NCBI GenBank assembly: GCA_009760885.1
Contig: CM019696.1
Span: 47,903,074-47,967,073, forward strand
DNA from: Achatina immaculata
Taxonomy: Eukaryota > Mollusca > Gastropoda > Stylommatophora > Achatinidae
DNA length: 64,000 bases
Direction: 5' to 3'
The translations under genes and the position numbers were made by a program. Numbering within the stretch: the first letter of the stretch is position 1; every line of letters begins with the position of its first letter. A model generated the notes under the pieces. The model worked only from the letters and a program-made list of their open reading frames with translations. It made no database searches and was not told the origin of the DNA. Positions 11,789-20,335 of the stretch are shown here, piece by piece.

Positions 11789-13200
11789 GCCTTCCCACAC
11801 CTGTTTTCTCTCAACCTGAACTATTTATTATTACTATGTCTTTTCTGGCCCAATCAATTTCTCTTAGGCATTCAAGCATCCAGTCAGGCATTGATGTTGA
11901 GCTCTTTTGGCAGTACTCACCGAACAACAAGAGCTTACTAAAATTAGCACAACAGTCTTCTCAGCTGCAACTAAAAGAGAAAAGTAGCTGCTCTCTTACA
12001 GTGAGAATGTAACCACGGCCACATGAATAACTAATGTAATGAATCATGGAAATGCAAAACACCACTCGGAATCACTGTAATGATTGTGAGTTAACAAAAT
12101 ATAATGTGAACTGATGCATCACTACATGTACTGAAATGCAGTATCATGTTAATTATACAGAATTTTAATTATTACTCAGAATTATTTAATTAATATTATT
12201 TTATTGTATCAAATTTAATTATTCAGTTTACATGTGAGGTTTTCATTAAAGAATAGAATATGAGAAATATGGAGCAGTTTTTACAAATAGGAACTGAAAA
12301 GAAGAAGGAAATTGAAGCAAAACAGCCAATATTTCAGCCACAAATTAAGCTTTTATCAGGGACAAGAAAAAGGAATTAACAATAAACATTAAACACATAA
12401 CAAACCACAGTCAGCAACTAAAACTGCTTCTTTTTTAGTGCATGTGCTTTTTTAATGCTCGTTTTACAGCATCTCTTTAATCTGTTTGAAAAAGTTAACA
12501 TTTGAAAGATGTGAAAAATTTAACATCTGACAGACAGTGACAAAGTTACCTGACAGAGAGTGATAAAGTTAACACCTGACAGAGAGTGACAGACATATCT
12601 TACAGAATCTTGGATCCTGTTTGATGAGAACTATCTGGCAACTTTGGTCACTTCTGACTCTACTGATACCATTCATCCACCGTGGATGCTCATAGAGAGC
12701 AAAAATCCTGGCCAACTGGCTAAACTACTGAAAGTGAAGTGGGTGCTGCAATTCTGTGGGCACATCCATCCCTTTCACATATAATTTATGAAAGCAATTT
12801 AGGCAGAAGAATAGATCCATACCTCAACAGGAGGAATAGCTAAGTATGAGGTGCTTAAGAGGCATTTTGGACTCAAAAGAGTAAAAATATCTGGCCACTT
12901 TGGAAGAAATTTAGGCACCTTTATAAACATTTCAGAAGAAAGCTTTTCATCCATGCCTTTATCATATATCTGTATTAGGAAACTTAACATTTTAACATAT
13001 ACATCATCTAAAACTAGGACCAGGAGATGACCCTGCTGTAAAGTACCCCCAGTGCTTGTCTAAGCCTGACTTCCAGAACTGACTGAAGCTCTGTGATATC
13101 TGTTTTATCTGTGCTGCAGCTGAGCACTCTGGCCTCTCTTATCATCTGGACCTTCATGAAAGTGGAATGTCTGCCTTGATTCCGTGCTGACATATAACAC
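11789..13200. other. Non-coding spacer, partly unique
   Basis: Up to about 12093 it is the end of composite copy 2. From 12094 it is single-copy, AT-rich sequence. A short imperfect repeat with CTGACAGAGAGTGA lies at about 12526-12595. No coding exon is supported between 12094 and 13200. Confidence 0.5.
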
Positions 13201-13207
13201 TTTCTTC

Positions 13208-13326
13208 AGCTGCAGAAGATTTTCATGATTTATTGTACTCCCCTCACTTCCCTCTGCTGCAGCAAATTTTCATGATTTCTTGTACTCCACTCCCTTCCTT
13301 CTGCTACAGCAGATTTTCATGCTTCC
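13208..13326. repeat. Short imperfect tandem repeat (~55 bp, about 2.2 copies) in the 3' region of the zinc-finger gene
   Basis: The phrase CAGATTTTCATGATTTxTTGTACTCC recurs three times with substitutions (about 13213, 13264 and 13311). It lies just downstream of the minus-strand stop codon, so it would sit in the 3' untranslated region. Confidence 0.7.
13229..13234 (-). promoter_or_regulatory. Candidate polyadenylation signal AATAAA of the zinc-finger gene
   Basis: Reads AATAAA on the minus strand, about 95 bp beyond the stop codon at 13328-13330. The spacing is plausible for a short 3' untranslated region. The hexamer is common in AT-rich DNA, so this is only a candidate. Confidence 0.4.
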
Positions 13327-13327
13327 T

Positions 13328-14014
13328 TCAGCATTTCTCATGGTTATCCATACGCTTCTTACATGTGCTCTTCCAGGTAAAAGTTTGATCACACACATGA
13401 CACACATATGGTTTTTTCCCTGAGTGGACAAGTTTATGACGTTGCAGAGAATACCTGGATGACAAACAAACACCACAAGTTTCACAACTGTAAGGTTTCT
13501 CTTTAGTATGTGTTCTTATGTGAGACTCCAGGTAACATTTTCTAGCAAATCTTGTACCACACCTGGCACACTCATGATCTGCATGTTGTATCAAGTGCAA
13601 GCTGAGGTTAGACTTCTGGGCAAAAGACTTCCCACATTTGTCACAAGTAAAAGATTTTATTTCTGTGTGCAGTGTGCAATGAGACTTCAGACCATGTGCT
13701 GTAGGAAATCCCGTATTGTAAACACCACAAACATATGGCTTATTTTCAGTATGGAGCAAGCTATGTCGATTTAGCTCATGCACCCTGTAGAAATCTTTGC
13801 CACAAAAATCACAAACATGTATCTTCTTACGTTCTGGATTATGTATTTTAAAATGGGCTTTCAAATCACTTTTCCGAGTAAAACAGCGAGAGCACTCAGA
13901 ACATTTATGTGGTTTGTTCCCTCTATGCCTATCTGTATGTAACTGAAATGTATACCTACAGTCCAGTAATTTGTTGCAGATGTCACAGTACAGATTATGA
14001 CCATTCATATGCAT
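13328..14014 (-). CDS. C2H2 zinc-finger exon with eight tandem fingers (two degenerate)
   Basis: 228 residues on the minus strand, almost wholly made of C2H2 fingers of the pattern C-x2-C-x12-H-x3-H with TGEKP-like linkers (TKEKPYSC, SGKKPYVC, TENKPYVC). Eight finger positions can be read. Finger 4 has tyrosine in place of its second cysteine (CGVYN). Finger 8 has arginine in place of its first histidine, so six fingers look intact. Such arrays normally bind DNA as nuclear transcription factors; the target cannot be predicted here. The frame ends in TGA at 13328-13330. The 5' border at 14010 is the edge of a tandem duplication: immediately upstream lies the duplicated gag-like exon, in a different frame. 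The first ATG codons (14014, 14008) are therefore probably not the true start; this reads as a terminal exon or a duplication-damaged gene. Confidence 0.8.
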   Translation of the reverse strand: MHMNGHNLYCDICNKLLDCRYTFQLHTDRHRGNKPHKCSECSRCFTRKSDLKAHFKIHNPERKKIHVCDFCGKDFYRVHELNRHSLLHTENKPYVCGVYNTGFPTAHGLKSHCTLHTEIKSFTCDKCGKSFAQKSNLSLHLIQHADHECARCGTRFARKCYLESHIRTHTKEKPYSCETCGVCLSSRYSLQRHKLVHSGKKPYVCHVCDQTFTWKSTCKKRMDNHEKC

Positions 14015-14859
14015 GATGAAAATGATGAAGATCTCTGTGTGTATTTCACTGACAAATTTTCCTCTTGTAGTTTAACTTTTATTTCCTTGTTATTTCTCTG
14101 CTGTATACACTGAGAAGCTATTCGCTTGCTTCTTCTGTGTGGCTGTTCTAAAGCACATTCACTTTCACTCTTATATGAAAGTGAACATCTCACATCCTGA
14201 AACTGAAATGACTTTTTATTGAACTGTTGAACTGATGTTTTATGATTCAGTTGATGGCTCTGTGGAGTTCTGTGATTCAGCCAATGATTCTCTAAGGTTT
14301 CATGACATGAGCATGTTTGCTCTCTGCCTATAAACAAATCACTTTCTGCATATGCTCTTATCAGATGCTTCATTCCAGATGCAGAACATCTTTCAACTGC
14401 ACTTTTCAATGAAAGGTTTAATGCACCTTGAAGCAGCAACTGCTCTTTGATCTTCTCTTCCTTGCTATCTCTAAATTCACACGCCTCTGCCAAACTTTCT
14501 AAAACATTCAAATATCCTTCAACTTTCTCTCCTGGACTTCTTGTTCTATGGAGGAGTTTCAGTCTTTCATACATAACAAATATGAGAGGAAAAAAGAGAT
14601 CTTCTAGCTGGGCTAACTTAAAAGAGACATCCACAGCAAACTCCACTTCAGTGTTCCTGGCACAGGCAAGGAAGATTAACAGAGAACTATGGTCCAGCTC
14701 TGATGTGCTTTCCTTCTCTGCTTTGATGCAGGACTTAATGAGGTTCCAGAAACTGATAGCTTTACCTCCAGGATCAGCACTTTCTGGAAGGTAGTTCAAA
14801 ACATCTGTACAAACCATCAGCCCAGAACCACCTTCTAGCAAGTCTCTGAAGAAAGGTTC
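14005..14859 (-). pseudogene. 5'-side coding exon of the zinc-finger gene, copy 1, fused out of frame
   Basis: About 285 codons open on the minus strand, starting after a pyrimidine-rich AG (CCTTTCTTCAG) rather than at an ATG, so it is likely an internal exon. Around residues 100-170 the pattern GEKVEGYLNVL-x5-ACEFRD, then a charged helix and LNLSLKSAVERC, resembles the capsid C-terminal region of Ty3/Gypsy gag proteins; this family assignment is my inference. The C-terminal part is Ser/Gln/basic-rich (RRSKRI). It ends in a stop at 14005 within 3 codons of entering zinc-finger sequence. The finger frame is offset by one base, so copy 1 does not read through into the fingers unless an intron intervenes. 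A near-identical copy is at 15082-16107. Confidence 0.5.
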
Positions 14860-14951
14860 TCATTCTTCTACTACTGTTCTGAAGCCTTGCAGCAAGGTTT
14901 TCCTATCATGTTCCAGTTCTGTACACTGTGTGAGGACTGCTTTGTTGCTTA
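14860..14951 (-). pseudogene. Upstream in-frame extension behind a single TGA
   Basis: In the same frame as 14005-14859 there are about 30 further open codons (CTELEHDRKTLLQGF and neighbours) separated from it by one TGA at 14860-14862 and bounded upstream by TAA. The same TGA is present in the second copy (16108-16110). Either the TGA is a nonsense mutation that predates the duplication, or the segment is intron ahead of the AG at 14851. I cannot decide between these. Confidence 0.35.
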
Positions 14952-15081
14952 CTTAAAATGATACATAAAATGCTCCCTCCATCAGTCCATCTTGTAACTC
15001 CCTCTTAAGCTTACTAGAAGTCCTACCCTGGTGCGAGGATTTAACTTACAAAGTGTACTCCCATATGGCTTCCCCATAACA

Positions 15082-16107
15082 TTATGAGAGAATTATATGT
15101 AATTCATTTATGTAATCCAATAAATCAAATTCATTTATGTAATCCAATAAATCAAATTCATTTGTGTAATCCAATAAATCCACTCCAGACTTTTCTTCAC
15201 ACACACTTCCCACCCCAAGTTTACTTATGTATTTACCATTTTTACTTTCATCTACACTGCATGATGAAAATGATGAAGATCTCTGTGTGTATTTCACTGA
15301 CAAATTTTCCTCTTGTAGTTTAACTTTTATTTCCTTGTTATTTCTCTGCTGTATACACTGAGAAGCTATTCGCTTGCTTCTTCTGTGTGGCTGTTCTAAA
15401 GCACATTCACTTTCACTCTTATATGAAAGTGAACATCTCACATCCTGAAACTGAAATGACTTTTTATTGAACTGTTGAACTGATGTTTTATGATTCAGTT
15501 GATGGCTCTGTGGAGTTCTGTGATTCAGCCAATGATTCTCTAAGGTTTCATGACATGAGCATGTTTGCTCTCTGCCTATAAACAAATCACTTTCTGCATA
15601 TGCTCTTATCAGATGCTTCATTCCAGATGCAGAACATCTTTCAACTGCACTTTTCAATGAAAGGTTTAATGCACCTTGAAGCAGCAACTGCTCTTTGATC
15701 TTCTCTTCCTTGCTATCTCTAAATTCACACGCCTCTGCCAAACTTTCTAAAACATTCAAATATCCTTCAACTTTCTCTCCTGGACTTCTTGTTCTATGGA
15801 GGAGTTTCAGTCTTTCATACATAACAAATATGAGAGGAAAAAAGAGATCTTCTAGCTGGGCTAACTTAAAAGAGACATCCACAGCAAACTCCACTTCAGT
15901 GTTCCTGGCACAGGCAAGGAAGATTAACAGAGAACTATGGTCCAGCTCTGATGTGCTTTCCTTCTCTGCTTTGATGCAGGACTTAATGAGGTTCCAGAAA
16001 CTGATAGCTTTACCTCCAGGATCAGCACTTTCTGGAAGGTAGTTCAAAACATCTGTACAAACCATCAGCCCAGAACCACCTTCTAGCAAGTCTCTGAAGA
16101 AAGGTTC
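15082..16107 (-). CDS. 5'-side coding exon of the zinc-finger gene, copy 2 (gag-like)
   Basis: Same protein as copy 1 for about 277 residues, then about 58 residues unique to this copy. The unique part contains a candidate splice donor (GG|GTAAAT, exon end about 15237). It runs on into three 9-residue repeats, DLLDYINEF, which are the translation of a 27-bp tandem repeat. If the donor at 15237 is used, those repeats are intronic. The exon begins after the same CTTTCTTCAG acceptor as copy 1. The function of the domain is not known; zinc-finger proteins often carry an N-terminal oligomerisation domain, and SCAN domains of vertebrates are known to derive from gag capsid, which makes the gag resemblance interesting. 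Whether this copy is the expressed one cannot be told from sequence. Confidence 0.5.
   Translation of the reverse strand, partial: EPFFRDLLEGGSGLMVCTDVLNYLPESADPGGKAISFWNLIKSCIKAEKESTSELDHSSLLIFLACARNTEVEFAVDVSFKLAQLEDLFFPLIFVMYERLKLLHRTRSPGEKVEGYLNVLESLAEACEFRDSKEEKIKEQLLLQGALNLSLKSAVERCSASGMKHLIRAYAESDLFIGREQTCSCHETLENHWLNHRTPQSHQLNHKTSVQQFNKKSFQFQDVRCSLSYKSESECALEQPHRRSKRIASQCIQQRNNKEIKVKLQEENLSVKYTQRSSSFSSCSVDESKNGKYISKLGVGSVCEEKSGVDLLDYTNEFDLLDYINEFDLLDYINELHIILS
15097..15180. repeat. 27-bp tandem repeat, about 3 copies (also 16348-16430)
   Basis: Core AATCCAATAAATCAAATTCA with a 27-bp period. It lies at the right-hand edge of each duplicated exon copy and, read on the minus strand, gives DLLDYINEF repeats. 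Confidence 0.85.
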
Positions 16108-16430
16108 TCATTCTTCTACTACTGTTCTGAAGCCTTGCAGCAAGGTTTTCCTATCATGTTCCAGTTCTGTACACTGTGTGAGGACTGCTTTGTTGCTTAC
16201 TTAAAATGATACATAAAATGCTCCCTCCATCAGTCCATCTTGTAACTCCCTCTTAAGCTTACTAGAAGTCCTACCCTGGTGCGAGGATTTAACTTACAAA
16301 GTGTACTCCCATATGGCTTCCCCATAACATTATGAGAGAATTATATGTAATTCATTTATGTAATCCAATAAATCAAATTCATTTATGTAATCCAATAAAT
16401 CAAATTCATTTGTGTAATCCAATAAATCCA
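15258..16430. repeat. Tandem segmental duplication of the zinc-finger gene exon, copy 2
   Basis: Second copy of 14010-15182. Sequence beyond 16430 (TCCAATAAGTAATCC) differs from that beyond 15182 (CTCCAGACTTTTC), which defines the right edge. Confidence 0.92.
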
Positions 16431-17049
16431 ATCCAATAAGTAATCCACATAGTCCAGTTATTTATTTATTTTTCTGTTCTTTTCGTCAAGAGCTACTTAA
16501 CTTCCTTCTTACTTTAAGTTCAATTCCTTCAGGTATCTATTAAGTATCTTGATGCACATGAAGTATCTTGTCACATTTCAATCATCACTTGAATTATCTA
16601 TGAAGTGTGAAGCTTTAAAGCTTTTTCAAACCTTTCTTCAGTCATCTTATTATTCAGTCGTCATATTTCTGTCATTCTTTCAGTCACCTTTGTAGCATCA
16701 CAGTTTTTTCCACAATCAGAGTATCCAGATTTTCATGATGTATGCCTCATGACGTGCCATCGGCATATTTTCCCATTCATAATCCACCCAGTGTTTCCAT
16801 CATGAGAAGAACAAACATCATGAGTTTGATCACTATATAATGGGAAAAAAAAGAGAAAATATTAGCTATTTAAGTTCACTTTCTTTTGCCTGTGTTTCTG
16901 TAAAATATAACTTGATGGCATAACTCCATTATGAAAATGTTCTAATTTAGACACTCGTATTCAGATCAGGTCTGTCTGCCAACATATGATAATCACAGGT
17001 ACAGATGGGTGAAGATGCTTAGGAAGTAAATCATGACAAAAAAATCTGG
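16431..17049. other. Unique non-coding DNA upstream of the zinc-finger exon copies
   Basis: AT-rich, no recognised exon. Upstream exons or the promoter of the minus-strand gene would be expected on this side, but I cannot identify them. Confidence 0.4.
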
Positions 17050-18172
17050 AGAGATAGAGTGTATGTGTGTGTGTGTAGGAGTGAGAAAGTGTATGTGTGA
17101 GAGAGAGAATGCATGTGTGGGTGAGAGAGAAAGTGTGTGAGAGAGAGTGCATGTGTGGGTGAGAGAGTGTGTGAGAGAGGTGCATGTGTGGGTGGAGAGT
17201 GCATGTGTGGTGAGAGAGAGTGTGTGAGAGAGTGCATGTGTGGGTGAGAGAGTGTGTGAGAGAGTGCATGTGTGGGTGAGAGAAAGTGTGTGTGAGAGAG
17301 GTGCATGTGTGGGTGAGAGAAAGTGTGAGAGAGAGTGCATGTGGGTGAGAGAGAAAGTGTGTGGAGAGTGCATGTGTGGGTGAGAGAGAAAGTGTGTGAG
17401 AGAGAGTGCATGTGTGGGTGAGAGAGAAAGTGTGTGAGAGAGAGTGCATGTGTAGGTGAGAGAGAAAGTGTGTGTGTGAGAGAGAGTGCATGTGTGGGTG
17501 AGAGAGAAAGAAAGTGTGTGTGAGAGAGAGTGCATGTGTGGGTGAGAGAGAAAGTGTGTGAGAGAGAGTGCATGGGTGGGTGAGAGAGAAAAAAAGTGTG
17601 TGAGAGAGAGTGCATGTGTGGGTGAGAGAGAAAGTGTGTGAGAGAGTGCATGTGTGGGTGAGAAAGAAAGTGTGTGAGAGAGAGTGCATGTGTGGGTGAA
17701 AGAGAAAGTGTGTGAGAGAGAGTGCATGTGTGAGAGAGAGTGCATGTGTGGGTGAGAGAGAAAGTGTGTGAGAGAGAGTGTATGTGTGGGTGTGAGAGAG
17801 AGTGCATGTGTGGGTGAGAGAGAAAGAAAGTGTGTGTGAGAGAGAGTGCATGTGTGGGTGAGAAAGAAAGTGTGTGAGAGAGAGTGCATGTGTGGGTGAG
17901 AGAAGAAAGTATGTGAGAGAGAGAGTGCATGTGTGGGTGAGAGAAGAAAGTATGTGAGAGAGAGAGTGCATGTGTGGGTGAAAGAAGAAAGTATGTGTGA
18001 GAGAGAGTGCATGTGTGGGTGAGAGAAGAAAGTATGTGAGAGAGAGAGTGCATGTGTGGGTGAGAGAAGAAAGTATGTGTGAGAGAGAGTGCATGTGTGG
18101 GTGAGAGAAAATGTGTGTGAGAGAGAGATAGAGGAAGTGTGTGTGTGTGTGTGTGTGTGTAAGTGAGAGAGT
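17050..18172. repeat. GT/GA-rich minisatellite, variable ~38-bp unit, about 30 copies
   Basis: Core GTGCATGTGTGGGTGAGAGA followed by GAAAGTGTGTGAGAGA, with units from about 24 to 46 bp. All three minus-strand frames are open and rich in His/Ser/Thr/Leu, which is a composition effect. It ends in a (GT)n tract at 18138-18160 and a purine-rich tail to 18225. Confidence 0.93.
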
Positions 18173-18515
18173 GTGAAAGAGAGAAGGAGAATGAAAGAGA
18201 GATGAAGGAAGGAAGAGAGGGGGGAAGCTACGCAGTCAATAAAGAAATACACGCAAGCTTGGTTTGTTGTATCTGCAGTCAAGTGTGGGAATCAAATATT
18301 GCTAAATCAACCATGAGAATAGCTACTCAGTAAAACAATAAAACAATTTTCTCATACTTCCACAAACATCCACCTGCTTACAAATATTTTCCTACAGCAA
18401 AATTAGACACAACTGCATGAAGAATTTTTTTTTTTTGGAAAAAGACTTTGGTACTGCAGTATAAAGTGCACTTTATAACAAGACAAAACTAAAACCAGTC
18501 TGAACCTTCCCTACA
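18173..18515. other. Non-coding spacer
   Basis: Purine-rich at its left edge, with a T-run at 18426-18436. No gene or known repeat recognised. Confidence 0.4.
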
Positions 18516-18530
18516 CTTCACTATGACATC

Positions 18531-18667
18531 TTATCTTATCTTCTATCGTATATCCTTCCCGTGCCGTTAAACGTCACATAGGGCTCGCAAAGTAGTTCGC
18601 CAATTTTTCCTGTCTTCGGCTAGTCTTTCAACCTCATCAAAGGATTTTATGCCTGTTAATTTGGCCT
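18531..18667 (-). mobile_element. 5'-truncated LINE insertion with 15-bp target-site duplication
   Basis: Minus-strand translation of 18567-18660 gives the typical C-terminal end of a LINE reverse transcriptase, with LAEDRKNWRTTLRAL followed by a stop (compare DRxxWRxLVRAL endings). The 3' end carries GATAAGATAAG repeats. It is flanked by an exact direct repeat, CTTCACTATGACATC, at 18516-18530 and 18668-18682, as expected from target-primed reverse transcription. Only about 137 bp inserted. Confidence 0.8.
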
Positions 18668-18883
18668 CTTCACTATGACATCATTGTTGTTGAAATCACC
18701 AGTTCTCGATCGACTTTGGGGTGGAGGATTTTATGATTAGAGAGAGACAGAAAGAGACCAACGATTAGCAAACTCAAACTGCTGGAATACTGATCTTACT
18801 ACAAACTACAAAACTGTACATGATCTACAGGATCTCAAACTTTATTGACATTTAATCAAACCCTAAAATTCCCCACAGGTTGA

Positions 18884-18901
18884 GAACCCCTTCACTTGAG
18901 C
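18884..18901. mobile_element. hAT-like terminal motif (also 20683-20700, 22513-22530)
   Basis: GGTTGAGAACCCCTT resembles the right terminal inverted repeat of hAT/Charlie-type DNA transposons (AGGTTGAGAACCCCTG). A weak inverted counterpart, CAGGATCTCAAACTTT, lies about 55 bp upstream. It is probably a remnant of a short non-autonomous element. Confidence 0.3.
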
Positions 18902-19561
18902 GATGCATCATAAAACAATGCGTCTATACATCAGAACTAAACTCCCAGCATATCAGACTTGGGAGTTCAGGTTCAGCAGGAAGACAAAGACGAACAAATT
19001 TTAATAAGTGGAAGTATGAAGGTCATCAAGTGCAACACCCAAGTGAAACAGGACACACGTAATGAAGCGAACTGGCATAAAAACGTCTCTATCTTTGACA
19101 GATGTGAAAACCAACACTTGCCAGACGTAGAGAGTCGTGTCCTAGAACTGCCTCGAGTTAGGCGCCAGAACTTACGTGGACCCAGATGCCCATACTTCTT
19201 TGGTCTGTTAGGGAGATGTTTCTTGTCTACGTGTACATATTTACCAATATAATCACTCCTTGTACTTTAAATAAATGTATAAAATATCTGACGAAAACGT
19301 TCAAATTTGTACCAGTTCTTGTCGGTTGCTTCTTGCCGTCTGCACAAACCTAACAGAGAAGCTTAGAGTAGCGTGCCCTTGGGGATGTAAAATTCCCCCC
19401 ACCCCCCACTCCCAGAATCGATGGTTCCCAGGGAGGGCAGTGATGGGAAATGGAGCGGGTTGAATTTGAGGAGGGGGAGGGGTATCACAACTGAATGAAA
19501 AAAAAATGTGGGGTTTTTTTTTGCGCTGGCGATGGCACCTGTGAGGCAAGAGGGCAGCAGC

Positions 19562-19581
19562 CAAAATTTTGGGAACCACTG
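19562..19581. mobile_element. hAT-like terminal motif (also about 21361-21380, 23196-23215)
   Basis: TTTTGGGAACCACTG resembles the reverse complement of CAGTGGTTCCCAAAA, a common hAT transposon end. The other end and an 8-bp target duplication were not found by eye. Confidence 0.3.
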
Positions 19582-20335
19582 AGTAAAGGAATGCCATGGT
19601 CGTGAACTGGGCTAACCTGGAGTTGTGGGTTCCAGTTACATTCCCGATCACATTTTTTTAAAAATTAAACCTAACCTGGAGCACTTGCAGGAGAACTCCT
19701 TTTATGAATGTCAGAGAACACTACAAAGTCTCCAAAGATGGCATAAACTTGCATTTTTCATCATCAAATGTTCCTGTCACTGCTTCACGCCTGATAATGC
19801 GCTGCTTTGTTCTGAGTTTTCCACCATGAAAGCAACATACTATGCACGGTAATCAAATCATTAACCATTGTATATTTCATATCCATATTGTGTGTAGCAC
19901 TCTCTGCGCTGCTGCATTCATTGAATTATGTCTTTGTTTCGTCAAGATTCATGACGAGCTCCAGACAGATGGTCGACCAACAAAGAACGGCTGTAACAGT
20001 CACTTACGCTGAAGGAGACATTCAGAAGGCGATCAGAGCTCCCATGGATGTATCCGAAGTGCATGAATGATGGTCTTTCCTAAGTAACTAAGGCTTTTTT
20101 GTTTCTTTTCATCAACTTGCATCATATCTGAAGACTATGCCACTGCGCTTCTCCTGTGCAAAAAAAAAAAGAAAAAATAAAAACGTCCTCGGTGGTAGCT
20201 TCTCAGATATTATATGGCCGTTTTATTTGTAGGATCTTTCTGTATGATGGAAGTTCGTGGTTTTGTGCACCAGAGACCTCAAAGTTCATAAATCACCAGA
20301 AGTCGTAATGACAATAATAATGGCAATTTCCTCTT

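Larger units (their letters stand above)
14010..15182. repeat. Tandem segmental duplication of the zinc-finger gene exon, copy 1
   Basis: 14010-15182 and 15258-16430 are essentially identical (offset 1,248 bp). A 75-bp stretch (15183-15257) separates the copies and has no counterpart at the left edge of copy 1, where zinc-finger sequence starts instead. Confidence 0.92.
18516..20335. repeat. ~1.8-kb segmental repeat, copy A
   Basis: First of three tandem copies (A 18516-20335, B 20336-about 22130, C 22286-about 23950). Offset from A to B is 1,798 bp. It contains the LINE fragment, two transposon-end-like motifs, a G/C-homopolymer patch near 19388-19404 and an A-rich tract at 20160-20180. The identical short open frames in every copy (for example 18959-19252, 19625-19852) encode nothing I recognise. 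Confidence 0.93.

Noticed and set aside
16961..18282. His/Ser/Thr-rich frames of 340-429 codons on the minus strand
   Set aside because: All three minus frames are open over the same GT/GA-rich minisatellite. Composition artefact.
18959..19252. 97-codon frame repeated in the ~1.8-kb segments
   Set aside because: No recognisable motif. Copy C carries a one-base deletion that changes the frame without other consequence, so coding is unsupported.
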